A stretch of 64,000 bases of DNA from Bernardetia sp. ABR2-2B (GTDB lineage: Bacteria; Bacteroidota; Bacteroidia; Cytophagales; Bernardetiaceae). Location of the stretch: the NCBI RefSeq assembly GCF_037126435.1, contig NZ_CP147020.1:4477001-4541000 (forward strand), in the 5' to 3' direction. Numbering within the stretch: the first letter of the stretch is position 1; each line of letters begins with the position of its first letter. Both the position numbers and the translations under genes were made by a program. The notes under the pieces are model-generated. The model saw nothing but the letters and a program-made list of their open reading frames with translations, did no database searches and had not been told where the DNA came from. Shown in pieces: positions 1-7,433 of the stretch.

Positions 1-1182
1 ATTGATAAAAAAAATCAAAATACTTTATTTGAGTTTTCTTCTTTAGGAGTTTCTACAAATAGAGATGAATGGGTTTATGATTTTGATGAGAAAAGTTTAA
101 AGGATAAAATGAAGTATTTTGTAAAAGAATACAATAATCTTTTGAAGAAAAATGATAAATCTTGGAAAGGTACGATTAAGTGGAGCAGAGATTTAAAGAA
201 AAAATTTGAACGAAAACAAATACTAGAATTGCAAAATGATTTACTAGTAGAAAGTAACTATAGACCATTTATAAAAAAGAAATGGTATGCAGAAAAGGTA
301 TTGAATGATGTTTTTACACAAAACCATTATGATATTTTTGGAGAAGATTTACGACAAGAGAACAGATTGATAACTGTGTATAGTTTAGCATCATCTCACT
401 TACTTTCTTGTTTGTCTACGAATCTCAATTTTGATTTAGCTTTCTTAAAACAAGGTAATGGAGGTGTTTTTTGCCTCCCCCTCTACCGTTACACAAAAGA
501 AGGCAAAAGAATAGATAATATCACGCAATGGGCATTGAATGAATTTCGTAGTCATTATTCCGTAGGTTCGCAGCGTAGTGCGTCCGATGATTCCGTAGAT
601 TCGCACCGTCGTACGTATCAAAACACAGAGCCACACGACGGTATGGCTGTACGGGAATTGGAGCGTGAAGATATTTTTCATTATGTGTATGGCGTTCTGC
701 ACAATCCAGCGTACCGTAAAAAATATGAATTGAATCTAAAAAGGGAGTTTCCACGCATTCCATTTTATGAAGATTTTTGGTTTTGGGCAGAAAAAGGAAA
801 GGAATTAATGGAATTGCATCTTGATTATGAAAATATAGAAAAATATGAGTTAGAGCGAGAAGAAAAACCTCTCAAAAGTGGCAGTCTCAATAAAGCAAAA
901 CTCAAAGCCGACAAGATAAAAAATGAAATTGTTTTGGATAATCTGACCACGCTAAAAAATATCCCTGCTGTGGCTTGGGACTACAAATTGGGCAATAGAA
1001 GTGCGCTAGAGTGGATTCTTGACCAGTACAAAGAAAAGAAACCAAGAGATACAACGATTAGAGAAAAATTCAATACCTACAAATTTGAAGATTATAAAGA
1101 AGAAGTAATTGAATTGTTGCAGCGTGTTTGTACGGTAAGTGTAAAGACGATGAAGATTGTTGAGGAAATGGAATCCAAATAA
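1..1182 (+). CDS. Type ISP-like restriction-modification enzyme, C-terminal part (5' truncated by window edge)
   Basis: The frame is open from base 1, before the first ATG at 109, so this is the 3' end of a longer gene. The visible part carries the block NRDEWVYDFD followed by a YN-rich region, then PLYRYTKEGK, DIFHYVYGVLHNPAYR and RIPFYEDFWFWAEKGKELM. I recognise these as the target-recognition/C-terminal domain of type ISP and related single-chain helicase-methyltransferase restriction enzymes. The family cuts DNA after methylation-sensitive translocation; the nuclease, helicase and methylase domains would lie upstream of the window. Between the PLYRYTKEGK block and the DIFHYVYG block there is an in-frame insertion (about 558-654) made of the palindromic repeat also found beside and inside the neighbouring transposase gene. 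The insert adds a serine- and histidine-rich stretch without breaking the frame. Whether the enzyme still works is unknown. Confidence 0.72.
   Translation: MDKKNQNTLFEFSSLGVSTNRDEWVYDFDEKSLKDKMKYFVKEYNNLLKKNDKSWKGTIKWSRDLKKKFERKQILELQNDLLVESNYRPFIKKKWYAEKVLNDVFTQNHYDIFGEDLRQENRLITVYSLASSHLLSCLSTNLNFDLAFLKQGNGGVFCLPLYRYTKEGKRIDNITQWALNEFRSHYSVGSQRSASDDSVDSHRRTYQNTEPHDGMAVRELEREDIFHYVYGVLHNPAYRKKYELNLKREFPRIPFYEDFWFWAEKGKELMELHLDYENIEKYELEREEKPLKSGSLNKAKLKADKIKNEIVLDNLTTLKNIPAVAWDYKLGNRSALEWILDQYKEKKPRDTTIREKFNTYKFEDYKEEVIELLQRVCTVSVKTMKIVEEMESK
558..654 (+). repeat. RAYT-linked palindromic element inserted in frame in a coding region
   Basis: Two units starting TTCCGTAG lie 33 nt apart (558 and 591). 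The second, GTAGATTCGCACCGTCGTAC at 595, continues with TATCAAAACACAGAG and a right arm with CACGACGGT, ending CTGTACGG at 654. This matches the intergenic copy at 1208-1266 almost base for base over its left arm and loop. The 33-nt offset keeps the reading frame. Confidence 0.8.
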
Positions 1183-1207
1183 ATACGCACCCGTATAAAT
1201 GTATAAC

Positions 1208-1266
1208 GTAGATTCGCACCGTCGTGCGTATCAAAACACAGAGACGCACGACGGTGCGTCTGTACG
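1208..1266 (+). repeat. REP-like stem-loop next to the RAYT gene
   Basis: The arms CGCACCGTCGTGCGT (1215-1229) and ACGCACGACGGTGCG (1244-1258) are perfect 15-nt reverse complements around a 14-nt loop. GTAGATT on the left and TCTGTACG on the right extend the element. It lies in the short gap before the transposase gene and is the cleanest copy of the family in the window. Confidence 0.88.
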
Positions 1267-1290
1267 AATGAAATTAATTTTTAAGTGATT

Positions 1291-2109
1291 ATGGCAAAAT
1301 ATAAAGGAAAATATCGTTCAGAATCGCATCGTTTGAAAGGGTGGGATTATAGCAGTGAAGCAATTTATTTTATTACATTTTGTGTGCAAGATTTCGAATG
1401 TTTATTTGGCGATGTTATCGTAGATTCGCACCATCGTGCGAATCTTGAAAATAATGCGAATCCTAAAAATAATGAAATTCAGAATAATGAGATTCGGGAT
1501 AATGAGACGCACGACGGTGCGTCTGTACGGATATATGATGAATCTGCAAGAATGAATTTGAATCCGTTTGGGAAAATTGTAGAAGAAGAAATTCTAAAAT
1601 CAATAGAAATACGAAATAATTGGATATTTCACGAATGGGTAGTGATGCCCAATCATGTGCATATGCTGATAGAAATTGAATTTAATGATAATAATACCGT
1701 ACAGACGCACCGTGGTAAGTCTCAAAATAAAAATAATACAATTCACAACAATACGATTCATGACGATACGATTCACGACAATACAATTCACGACGGTGCG
1801 ATTCACGACGGTGCGATTCACGACGGTGCGATTCACGACGGTGCGATTCACGACGGTGAATCGCTACTACATCGCCAACCCAATTCTATTTCTTCATTTA
1901 TCGGAATCTTCAAAACCGTCGTAACAAAACAAATAAACGAATTACGTAATACAAAAGGTGAAAGAATATGGCAACGCAACTATCACGACCACATCGTTAG
2001 AAATTATCGTTCTTTTCAAAAAATAGCCAACTACGTTGACCAAAACCCTCAACGTTGGTATGAAGACCGATTTAATCCTACTAAAAAAGACAATAATAAA
2101 GGAAACTAA
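1291..2109 (+). CDS. REP-associated tyrosine transposase (RAYT, Y1/HUH transposase) with internal repeat expansions
   Basis: A single-strand DNA transposase of the IS200/RAYT type. The family core is readable: an N-terminal YRSESHRLKGWDYSSEAIYF block with ITFCVQ, then the HUH-type motif in MPNHVHMLIEI, and near the C-terminus ERIWQRNYHDHIVRNYRSF, which should hold the catalytic tyrosine, and YVDQNPQRW. RAYTs are usually shorter than this 272-residue protein. The excess comes from two stretches that are translated copies of the palindromic repeat: one between FGDV and the NPFGK block (DNA 1420-1530) and one after the HUH motif (DNA 1699-1868) ending in eight IHDGA-like pentapeptides. I chose ATG 1291; a GTG two codons upstream is also possible. 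RAYTs are normally domesticated and mobilise or maintain REP palindromes rather than themselves. Confidence 0.85.
   Translation: MAKYKGKYRSESHRLKGWDYSSEAIYFITFCVQDFECLFGDVIVDSHHRANLENNANPKNNEIQNNEIRDNETHDGASVRIYDESARMNLNPFGKIVEEEILKSIEIRNNWIFHEWVVMPNHVHMLIEIEFNDNNTVQTHRGKSQNKNNTIHNNTIHDDTIHDNTIHDGAIHDGAIHDGAIHDGAIHDGESLLHRQPNSISSFIGIFKTVVTKQINELRNTKGERIWQRNYHDHIVRNYRSFQKIANYVDQNPQRWYEDRFNPTKKDNNKGN
1420..1530 (+). repeat. Expanded copy of the RAYT palindrome inside the RAYT gene
   Basis: It starts GTAGATTCGCACCATCGTGC and ends with the right arm GACGCACGACGGTGCGTCTG then TACGG. The normal 14-nt loop is replaced by a run of AATAATGAGATTC-like units that encode repeats of the type NNEI. The reading frame is kept. 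Confidence 0.8.
1699..1868 (-). repeat. Inverted copy of the RAYT palindrome with 8 tandem 15-nt units inside the RAYT gene
   Basis: The left edge GTACAGACGCACCGT is the reverse complement of the right edge of the other copies, and the right end GGTGAATCGCTAC resembles the reverse complement of GTAGATTCGCACC. The interior from 1741 to 1860 is eight consecutive 15-nt units of ATTCACGACGGTGCG. Units 4-7 are identical; units 1-3 and 8 are diverged. Each unit encodes IHDGA or a variant. Confidence 0.85.
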
Positions 2110-2220
2110 GGCTGAAAATATCTTTTTTGAGCTTGTTGTGTTAAATAAAAATACAGTTTCATTGTAGCAAAGACGTAAATCTTTTTTACTTTGATTAGTA
2201 TTTTAATGACACCAAAAAAG

Positions 2221-2739
2221 TTACTTTTTTACCTTCTCAAAAAAATAATTTAGTTCTTCATCAAAAATATCAAACGGAATCTGATGAGCTAAATCATTTC
2301 GAAGATGAATAGATAGAGGTTCATTTTCATTCATATCACTCATCAAAATTGGTAATGTATCAAAAGGATTAATCGTATCATCGTGTCTTCCCAAAATCAC
2401 ACGTAAATATTCTTTTCTAGGATTTTTTTCATTATTTACCATCGTTGGTAGCGCAGGTAATTCTTGAATAATACTTCTGTAAGGCAGTGCAGGATTGAAA
2501 GCCAAACACGGAATTTGCCAAAACCAAGATAGATAATAAGCTGTCAGTCCACCCATACTACTACCAATGACAAGTTCTATTTTTTGATTCTGATAACGCT
2601 TTAATAAAGTCTGAATCGTATAAGGGTCTTTGCGATAATCTATTGAAGGAGCAATCAAGTTATCAGTATATTTTTCTAAAATAACTCGTTTTTCATCAGA
2701 TAAGAAACTGTCTAAGCCATGTAAATAAAGTGTTTTCAT
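2221..2739 (-). CDS. YqiA/YcfP-like alpha/beta-hydrolase (esterase)
   Basis: A 172-residue alpha/beta-hydrolase. It starts MKTLYLHGLDS (oxyanion-side HG motif) and has the nucleophile elbow GSSMGG, then AFNPALP, the acid-residue segment VILGRHDDTINP, and a late AHQIPF with the probable catalytic histidine. Size and motif order match the small YqiA/UPF0227 esterases, which hydrolyse short acyl esters in the cytoplasm. There is no signal peptide. It lies convergent to the RAYT gene and divergent from the DUF4350 gene. The true substrate is unknown. Confidence 0.75.
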   Translation of the reverse strand: MKTLYLHGLDSFLSDEKRVILEKYTDNLIAPSIDYRKDPYTIQTLLKRYQNQKIELVIGSSMGGLTAYYLSWFWQIPCLAFNPALPYRSIIQELPALPTMVNNEKNPRKEYLRVILGRHDDTINPFDTLPILMSDMNENEPLSIHLRNDLAHQIPFDIFDEELNYFFEKVKK

Positions 2740-2932
2740 TATTTTTTAAGAAAAAAAGAAGTGTTTTTATATCAAAAATTTATAAAGAGTTGTGTAAAGG
2801 TAAGGCAATATCGAATTAATTACATTATTTTTAGTAAATTTAGTTTTCGACCTAAGAGAATAAAGACAAAACAAAGACAAGGTTAAATATAGTTTTATAA
2901 GATTTCTATTCAGAAAGCAAAAAAATAGATTC

Positions 2933-4333
2933 ATGGAAAAAAGAACATTCACAAATATTCTAGTTACGTTAGCTGTTTTGGCTTTGATTCCGATTGGTTT
3001 TTGGTTGTTTGCTTACCTACAAAATCAACATATAGATTGGAGTGAAACTTATTTTACAGAAAGCAAAGAGCCATATAATAACTACATGGTCTTTAACCTA
3101 TTGAAGAGTTATAAAACAGAGAAAGAATTTGTTTTTGTAGATAATTTATTGACTGAAAAATTAGCAGAAGAAGAAATAAAAGAAGCAACAACTCCAATAT
3201 CCTATATTTTTTTAGGACAATATCCTTATTTGTTAGATAATGAAATAGACTCTCTTATGGGTTTTGTAGAAAAAGGAAATACTGCCTTTTTTGCAGCTAA
3301 CACTATTCCTGATACTTTATTTACGTTATTGGATTTATATCAAGGATATGATTATGCCTACGACTCACTAATTTCTACTAACTTCACAAATACTGCTCTT
3401 GCAGAAGAAGAAAACTTTGTCTTTAATTATACAATAAGAAACGAATCAGTAGCCAAGTCTTGGAACTATTTCAATGATTATGCTTTGGATAATAAGGATA
3501 ATACGAAAGCATTAGGTTTTCTCCATAAAGAGACAAAAATGAGCAAAAGCCATGTATATCAAGGAAAAAATTATAATTCTGATAACAATCAAGAAGAAGA
3601 ATATACTCAGAGTGATGAAGAAAATTATGATGGGGAATACACAGAAGATGATGTAATGGAAGAAGAAATTCAAAATTATACTAATTTCATTCGTGTAAAA
3701 TATGGAAAAGGTTATTTCTATTTTCATAAAAACCCAATTCTTTTCACTAATTATTATCTTATTCAAGAAAATGGAAAAAAATATGTAGAAAGAGCTTTTT
3801 CGTATCTTCCAGAAGGAAATATTTTGTGGGACGAGCGTTCACATTATCTCAAACAAGGAATACCAGAATATCAAAAACAAGATAGAGGACCTAGTCCATT
3901 GAGTTATATTCTTTCTCAACCTTCACTAGCTTGGGGATATTATACATTGCTCATTAGTGCGCTTTTATTTGTCATTTTCAGAGGAAAAAGAATGCAACGT
4001 ATTATTCCAATTCTAAGAAAAGAGGAAAATACATCTTTAGAATTTACCAAAACAGTAGGGCAACTTTATTATTTGCAAAAAGACCACAAACGCCTTTCTC
4101 AACTCAAAATCCGTCTCTTTTTCGATTATGTACGTACTCATTATCACATGAACACACAACATATAGATGACGATTTTAGAAAGAAACTATCTGAACGTTC
4201 GGGTATAGATAGAGGACTTATAGATTTGCTTTTAGCTGATATTCAGAAAGTAAACGGACAGCATGAAGTTTCAGAGTGGCTTCTACGACAAATACATACT
4301 CAAATACAAGAATTTTATACAAATTCTAAATAA
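2933..4333 (+). CDS. DUF4350 domain membrane protein
   Basis: A 466-residue protein with an N-terminal membrane segment (about residues 10-30, NILVTLAVLALIPIGFWLFAY) and a second one near residue 340 (SLAWGYYTLLISALLFVIF), with an extracytoplasmic region between them. The start YNNYMVFNLLKSY and the later FGK-rich GKGYFYFHKNPILFTNYYL match DUF4350 proteins, which sit beside MoxR ATPases in Bacteroidota and are thought to work with them in an uncharacterised membrane-associated chaperone or assembly system. A strongly acidic insertion (about residues 215-250) is rich in Asn, Asp and Glu. The MoxR gene begins 47 nt downstream on the same strand, so the two are probably co-transcribed. Confidence 0.75.
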   Translation: MEKRTFTNILVTLAVLALIPIGFWLFAYLQNQHIDWSETYFTESKEPYNNYMVFNLLKSYKTEKEFVFVDNLLTEKLAEEEIKEATTPISYIFLGQYPYLLDNEIDSLMGFVEKGNTAFFAANTIPDTLFTLLDLYQGYDYAYDSLISTNFTNTALAEEENFVFNYTIRNESVAKSWNYFNDYALDNKDNTKALGFLHKETKMSKSHVYQGKNYNSDNNQEEEYTQSDEENYDGEYTEDDVMEEEIQNYTNFIRVKYGKGYFYFHKNPILFTNYYLIQENGKKYVERAFSYLPEGNILWDERSHYLKQGIPEYQKQDRGPSPLSYILSQPSLAWGYYTLLISALLFVIFRGKRMQRIIPILRKEENTSLEFTKTVGQLYYLQKDHKRLSQLKIRLFFDYVRTHYHMNTQHIDDDFRKKLSERSGIDRGLIDLLLADIQKVNGQHEVSEWLLRQIHTQIQEFYTNSK

Positions 4334-4380
4334 AATAAAAATTTAGAATTAAAAAACTATTAATCACATTTAGCTAATTT

Positions 4381-5445
4381 ATGCAAGATAACACATCGGA
4401 AAACTCATCAGAAAATCAGTTTGGAGATACAGGTTTTCAATCTGAAGAAACTACTCATGATTCATCTCAAGAGTCTAGTTTTACGTCTTCTTCCAATCAG
4501 CAGTTAGATTTTATTTATCAATCTGTTTCGAAAGTAAAAACCGAAATTCATAAAATAATAATTGGTCAAGATGAAATGATTGATTTGCTTTTAGTAAGTC
4601 TGTTTGCTGACGGACACGTACTTTTAGAGGGTGTTCCGGGGGTTGCCAAAACGATTACAGCAAAACTTTTAGCTCGTACACTTTCTATTGATTTTTCAAG
4701 GATTCAGTTTACACCTGATATGATGCCGACTGATATTTTGGGTACGACCATATACAGCCTTCAAGAAGCAGAGTTTAATTTTACACCGGGCCCTGTTTTT
4801 TCTCAAATTGTTTTGATTGATGAGATAAACCGTGCACCAGCCAAAACACAGGCAGCACTCTTTGAAGTAATGGAAGAGCGTCAAGTAACTATTGACGGAA
4901 CAACTCACAAAATGAAAGCTCCGTTTTTTGTTATTGCTACTCAAAATCCTATCGAACAAGAAGGAACATACCGTTTGCCAGAGGCGCAACTAGACCGTTT
5001 CTTATTTCGTATTAGCTTGGACTACCCTAGTCTTGATGAAGAAAAACAGATTTTGTACCGTTTCAAAAACCAATTGCGAAATGATATTTCTGATGTAAAT
5101 GCTGTCTTGAAAGGTGAAGATATTTTGGCGTGTCGTAAGATTGTAGAAGAGGTGCATATCAAAGACGAACTCCTAGATTATATTGCCGAAATTACGTATC
5201 AAACAAGGAATCATGGCTCACTTTATTTGGGTGCTTCTCCTCGTGCTTCACTAGCTATTATGCGTGCGTCGAAGGCGATGGCAGTTTTGCGTGGTCGTAT
5301 GTTCGTAACACCAGAAGATATTCAAGAAGTAGCTTATCCAGTCTTAGGACACCGTATTATGATAACACCAGAGCGAGAAATGGAAGGACTGACAGGCGAA
5401 GATTTGGTAAAAGAAATGATACAAAAATTAGATGTACCTAGATAA
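4381..5445 (+). CDS. MoxR family AAA+ ATPase
   Basis: A 354-residue MoxR-type AAA+ ATPase. The N-terminal 45 residues are Ser/Gln/Glu-rich and probably disordered. Then come IIGQDEMIDLLLV, Walker A GVPGVAKT, the segment FSRIQFTPDMMPTDILGT, Walker B VLIDEINRAPAKTQ, sensor 1 FFVIATQNPIEQEGTY and the lid with GASPRAS. All are typical of the family. MoxR ATPases act as chaperone-like partners of von Willebrand factor A or DUF58 proteins. Here the upstream neighbour is DUF4350, but no DUF58 or VWA gene follows; a terminator at 5493 closes the unit. Confidence 0.88.
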   Translation: MQDNTSENSSENQFGDTGFQSEETTHDSSQESSFTSSSNQQLDFIYQSVSKVKTEIHKIIIGQDEMIDLLLVSLFADGHVLLEGVPGVAKTITAKLLARTLSIDFSRIQFTPDMMPTDILGTTIYSLQEAEFNFTPGPVFSQIVLIDEINRAPAKTQAALFEVMEERQVTIDGTTHKMKAPFFVIATQNPIEQEGTYRLPEAQLDRFLFRISLDYPSLDEEKQILYRFKNQLRNDISDVNAVLKGEDILACRKIVEEVHIKDELLDYIAEITYQTRNHGSLYLGASPRASLAIMRASKAMAVLRGRMFVTPEDIQEVAYPVLGHRIMITPEREMEGLTGEDLVKEMIQKLDVPR

Positions 5446-5492
5446 AACTGGTTTTGGAATGTTATTTCAAGACGAAATACTATAACCTTTTA

Positions 5493-5530
5493 AAAAAGAC
5501 ACTTCAATTTTTTTGGAGTGTCTTTTTTTT
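5493..5530 (+). terminator. Rho-independent terminator after the MoxR gene
   Basis: The arms AAAAAGACACT (5493-5503) and AGTGTCTTTTT (5517-5527) form a perfect 11-bp stem followed by a T run. Confidence 0.85.
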
Positions 5531-5612
5531 GGTTTTCGTTCTCAATGAGATTTTCAAAGATAAAAAATCATCTGATTTTATGTATTTTTGATAATGTTAG
5601 AAACACATAATA

Positions 5613-5693
5613 TAGGTCAGTCTCGTAGAGCAGACCGTTTGTAGTCATTTTCTCTCAGTTTTATCAAACGATCTGCCCTTTGGGACTGACCTA
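5613..5693. repeat. Long imperfect inverted repeat upstream of miaB
   Basis: Two 29-nt arms, TAGGTCAGTC...GCAGACCGTTTG (5613-5641) and CAAACGATCTGC...GACTGACCTA (5665-5693), pair with a central mismatched block and a few other mismatches around a 23-nt loop. It lies between the MoxR terminator and the miaB -7 box, has no T tract, and reads as a REP/MITE-like element. The rest of the 5446-5821 gap shows no gene. Confidence 0.7.
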
Positions 5694-5744
5694 CTTGTTT
5701 GAAAAAAGCCAAAAATTTTATCCAAAAAATAAGAACTAATTTAG

Positions 5745-5752
5745 TAACTTTG
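5745..5752 (+). promoter_or_regulatory. Candidate -7 box for miaB
   Basis: TAACTTTG fits the Bacteroidota -7 consensus TAnnTTTG and lies 70 nt before the miaB ATG. No good TTG -33 element stands 19-20 nt upstream, so only the -7 half is supported. Confidence 0.4.
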
Positions 5753-5821
5753 TAAGTTGATAAAACCGACATCCATTTTTTAAATAAACGAATTTGGATA
5801 AATACATAAAAAACATTCAAA

Positions 5822-7309
5822 ATGAATAAATTAATTGCTGATATAGACATCGTAGATAAAGCAAGTGAAGCTATACACGAACCTTGCGAAACGGTAGCCA
5901 AAACAGCCAATACTGCAAAGGAAGGAGAGCGAAAACTCTACATCGAAAGTTACGGTTGCCAGATGAATTTTGCTGATAGCGAAATTGTAGCTTCTGTAAT
6001 GCAAGAACACGGTTTTGGAACGACTGACACAGCCGAAGACGCTGATTTGATTTTCCTAAATACTTGTTCTATTCGTGAAAAAGCAGAACAAACGGTTCGC
6101 AAACGCTTAGTTCACATCAACGGACTCAAAAAACGTAAACCTGAAATGATGGTAGGTGTTTTGGGTTGTATGGCAGAGCGTTTGAAACACAAATTTTTGG
6201 AAGAAGAAAAAATTGTAGATTTAGTAGCAGGCCCTGATGCGTATCGTGATTTACCAAAACTTGTAGGCGCAGTAGATGATGGACAAAAAGCTGTCAATGT
6301 TTTGCTTTCAAGAGAAGAAACGTATGCTGATATTTCGCCTATTCGTCTAAACTCAAATGGTATTTCTGCCTTTGTTTCGATTATGCGTGGCTGTGATAAT
6401 GTATGTAGTTTTTGTGTTGTTCCGTTTACTCGTGGAAGAGAACGCAGCCGTCCAGCAGATTCTATTGTACAAGAAATTAAGGATTTGGTAGCTCAAGGCT
6501 ACAAAGAAGTTACTTTGCTTGGTCAGAATGTAGATTCGTACAAATGGACAAACGTACCGAGAACCATAAAAGCAGAAAATTTTGAAGCCGAAACAGGACA
6601 AAAAATAAGAAAAGAAAACTTTGCAACTCTTTTGGAAATGGTGGCTCAAATAGACCCAAATCTAAGAGTACGTTTTACGACTTCACATCCAAAAGATATG
6701 ACAGATGATGTGTTGCACGTAATGGCAAAATATGAAAACATTTGTAAGTACATTCACTTGCCTGTTCAGAGTGGAAATAGCAGAGTATTAAAACTAATGA
6801 ATCGTACGTATTCAAGAGAGTGGTATATTGATAGAGTTGATGCCATTCGCAGGATTTTGGGAGAAGACTGTGCGATTAGTTCGGATATGATTGCAGGTTT
6901 TTGTACTGAAACAGAAGAAGAACATCAAGAAACATTGACGTTGATGGAATACGTAAATTACGATTATTCGTATATGTTTTTCTATTCTGAACGCCCTGGA
7001 ACACTCGCAGCTAAGAAATATTTAGATGATATTCCGATGGACGTAAAGAAAAAACGCTTGAGTGAAATTATTCAGCTTCAATCAAAGCATTCTTTGGCTC
7101 GTAATCAGAGATTAATTGGTAAAACACACAAGGTTTTGGTAGAAGGAGAATCCAAACGCTCTGATAAAGATTTGCAAGGCAGAACGACAGACAATAAAGT
7201 AATTGTTTTCCCTAGAGAGAATTATGAAAAAGGACAGTATGTAAATGTAGCTGTTCATGACTGTACTTCGGCTACGCTATTTGGAAAAGCTGTGAACTTG
7301 GCGAATTAA
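5822..7309 (+). CDS. miaB: tRNA-2-methylthio-N6-dimethylallyladenosine synthase MiaB
   Basis: A radical-SAM methylthiotransferase that converts i6A37 to ms2i6A37 in tRNAs reading UNN codons. The N-terminal MTTase domain has three cluster cysteines in [11 protein letters not shown] (C46), [10 protein letters not shown] (C82) and LGCMAERL (C116). The radical-SAM CX3CX2C motif follows as [10 protein letters not shown] (C191, C195, C198). The C-terminal region after about residue 420 ([11 protein letters not shown]...NKVIVFP) is a TRAM domain. Length of 495 residues is slightly long because of a 35-residue N-terminal extension. The gene stands alone, with a terminator shared with the convergent lipoprotein gene downstream. 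Confidence 0.95.
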   Translation: MNKLIADIDIVDKASEAIHEPCETVAKTANTAKEGERKLYIESYGCQMNFADSEIVASVMQEHGFGTTDTAEDADLIFLNTCSIREKAEQTVRKRLVHINGLKKRKPEMMVGVLGCMAERLKHKFLEEEKIVDLVAGPDAYRDLPKLVGAVDDGQKAVNVLLSREETYADISPIRLNSNGISAFVSIMRGCDNVCSFCVVPFTRGRERSRPADSIVQEIKDLVAQGYKEVTLLGQNVDSYKWTNVPRTIKAENFEAETGQKIRKENFATLLEMVAQIDPNLRVRFTTSHPKDMTDDVLHVMAKYENICKYIHLPVQSGNSRVLKLMNRTYSREWYIDRVDAIRRILGEDCAISSDMIAGFCTETEEEHQETLTLMEYVNYDYSYMFFYSERPGTLAAKKYLDDIPMDVKKKRLSEIIQLQSKHSLARNQRLIGKTHKVLVEGESKRSDKDLQGRTTDNKVIVFPRENYEKGQYVNVAVHDCTSATLFGKAVNLAN

Positions 7310-7326
7310 TTTTTTACTTCATTTGA

Positions 7327-7340
7327 GTCTCAACGACGGT
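7327..7340 (+). repeat. Copy of the CTCAACGACGGTTG dispersed repeat
   Basis: CTCAACGACGGTTG just after miaB is identical to 14 nt within the hairpin repeat at 28517-28552, in a different gene context. Confidence 0.5.
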
Positions 7341-7354
7341 TGATTAGCATCAAA

Positions 7355-7402
7355 AATAAAACCCTAAAAATCAGATTAAATTTTGACTTTTAGGGTTTTT
7401 GC
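7355..7402. terminator. Bidirectional terminator between miaB and the convergent lipoprotein gene
   Basis: AAAACCCTAAAA and TTTTAGGGTTTT form a hairpin with A-rich sequence on one side and a T run on the other, so it can serve both convergent genes. Confidence 0.75.
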
Positions 7403-7433
7403 TTTTATAAATTTGATTGAAAATAAGAAAATG

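Noticed and set aside
1600-1851. Open frame on the minus strand encoding repeated VVNRT units
   Set aside because: It is the reverse-strand reading of the 15-nt tandem repeat in the RAYT gene, without independent coding signals.
1741-1860. Tandem units as a CRISPR array
   Set aside because: Units are 15 nt with no spacers and are translated in frame; no Cas genes are nearby.
2767-2952. 61-residue hydrophobic open frame on the minus strand
   Set aside because: AT-rich intergenic DNA with biased Leu/Phe/Asn content; overlaps the start of the DUF4350 gene and has no start context.
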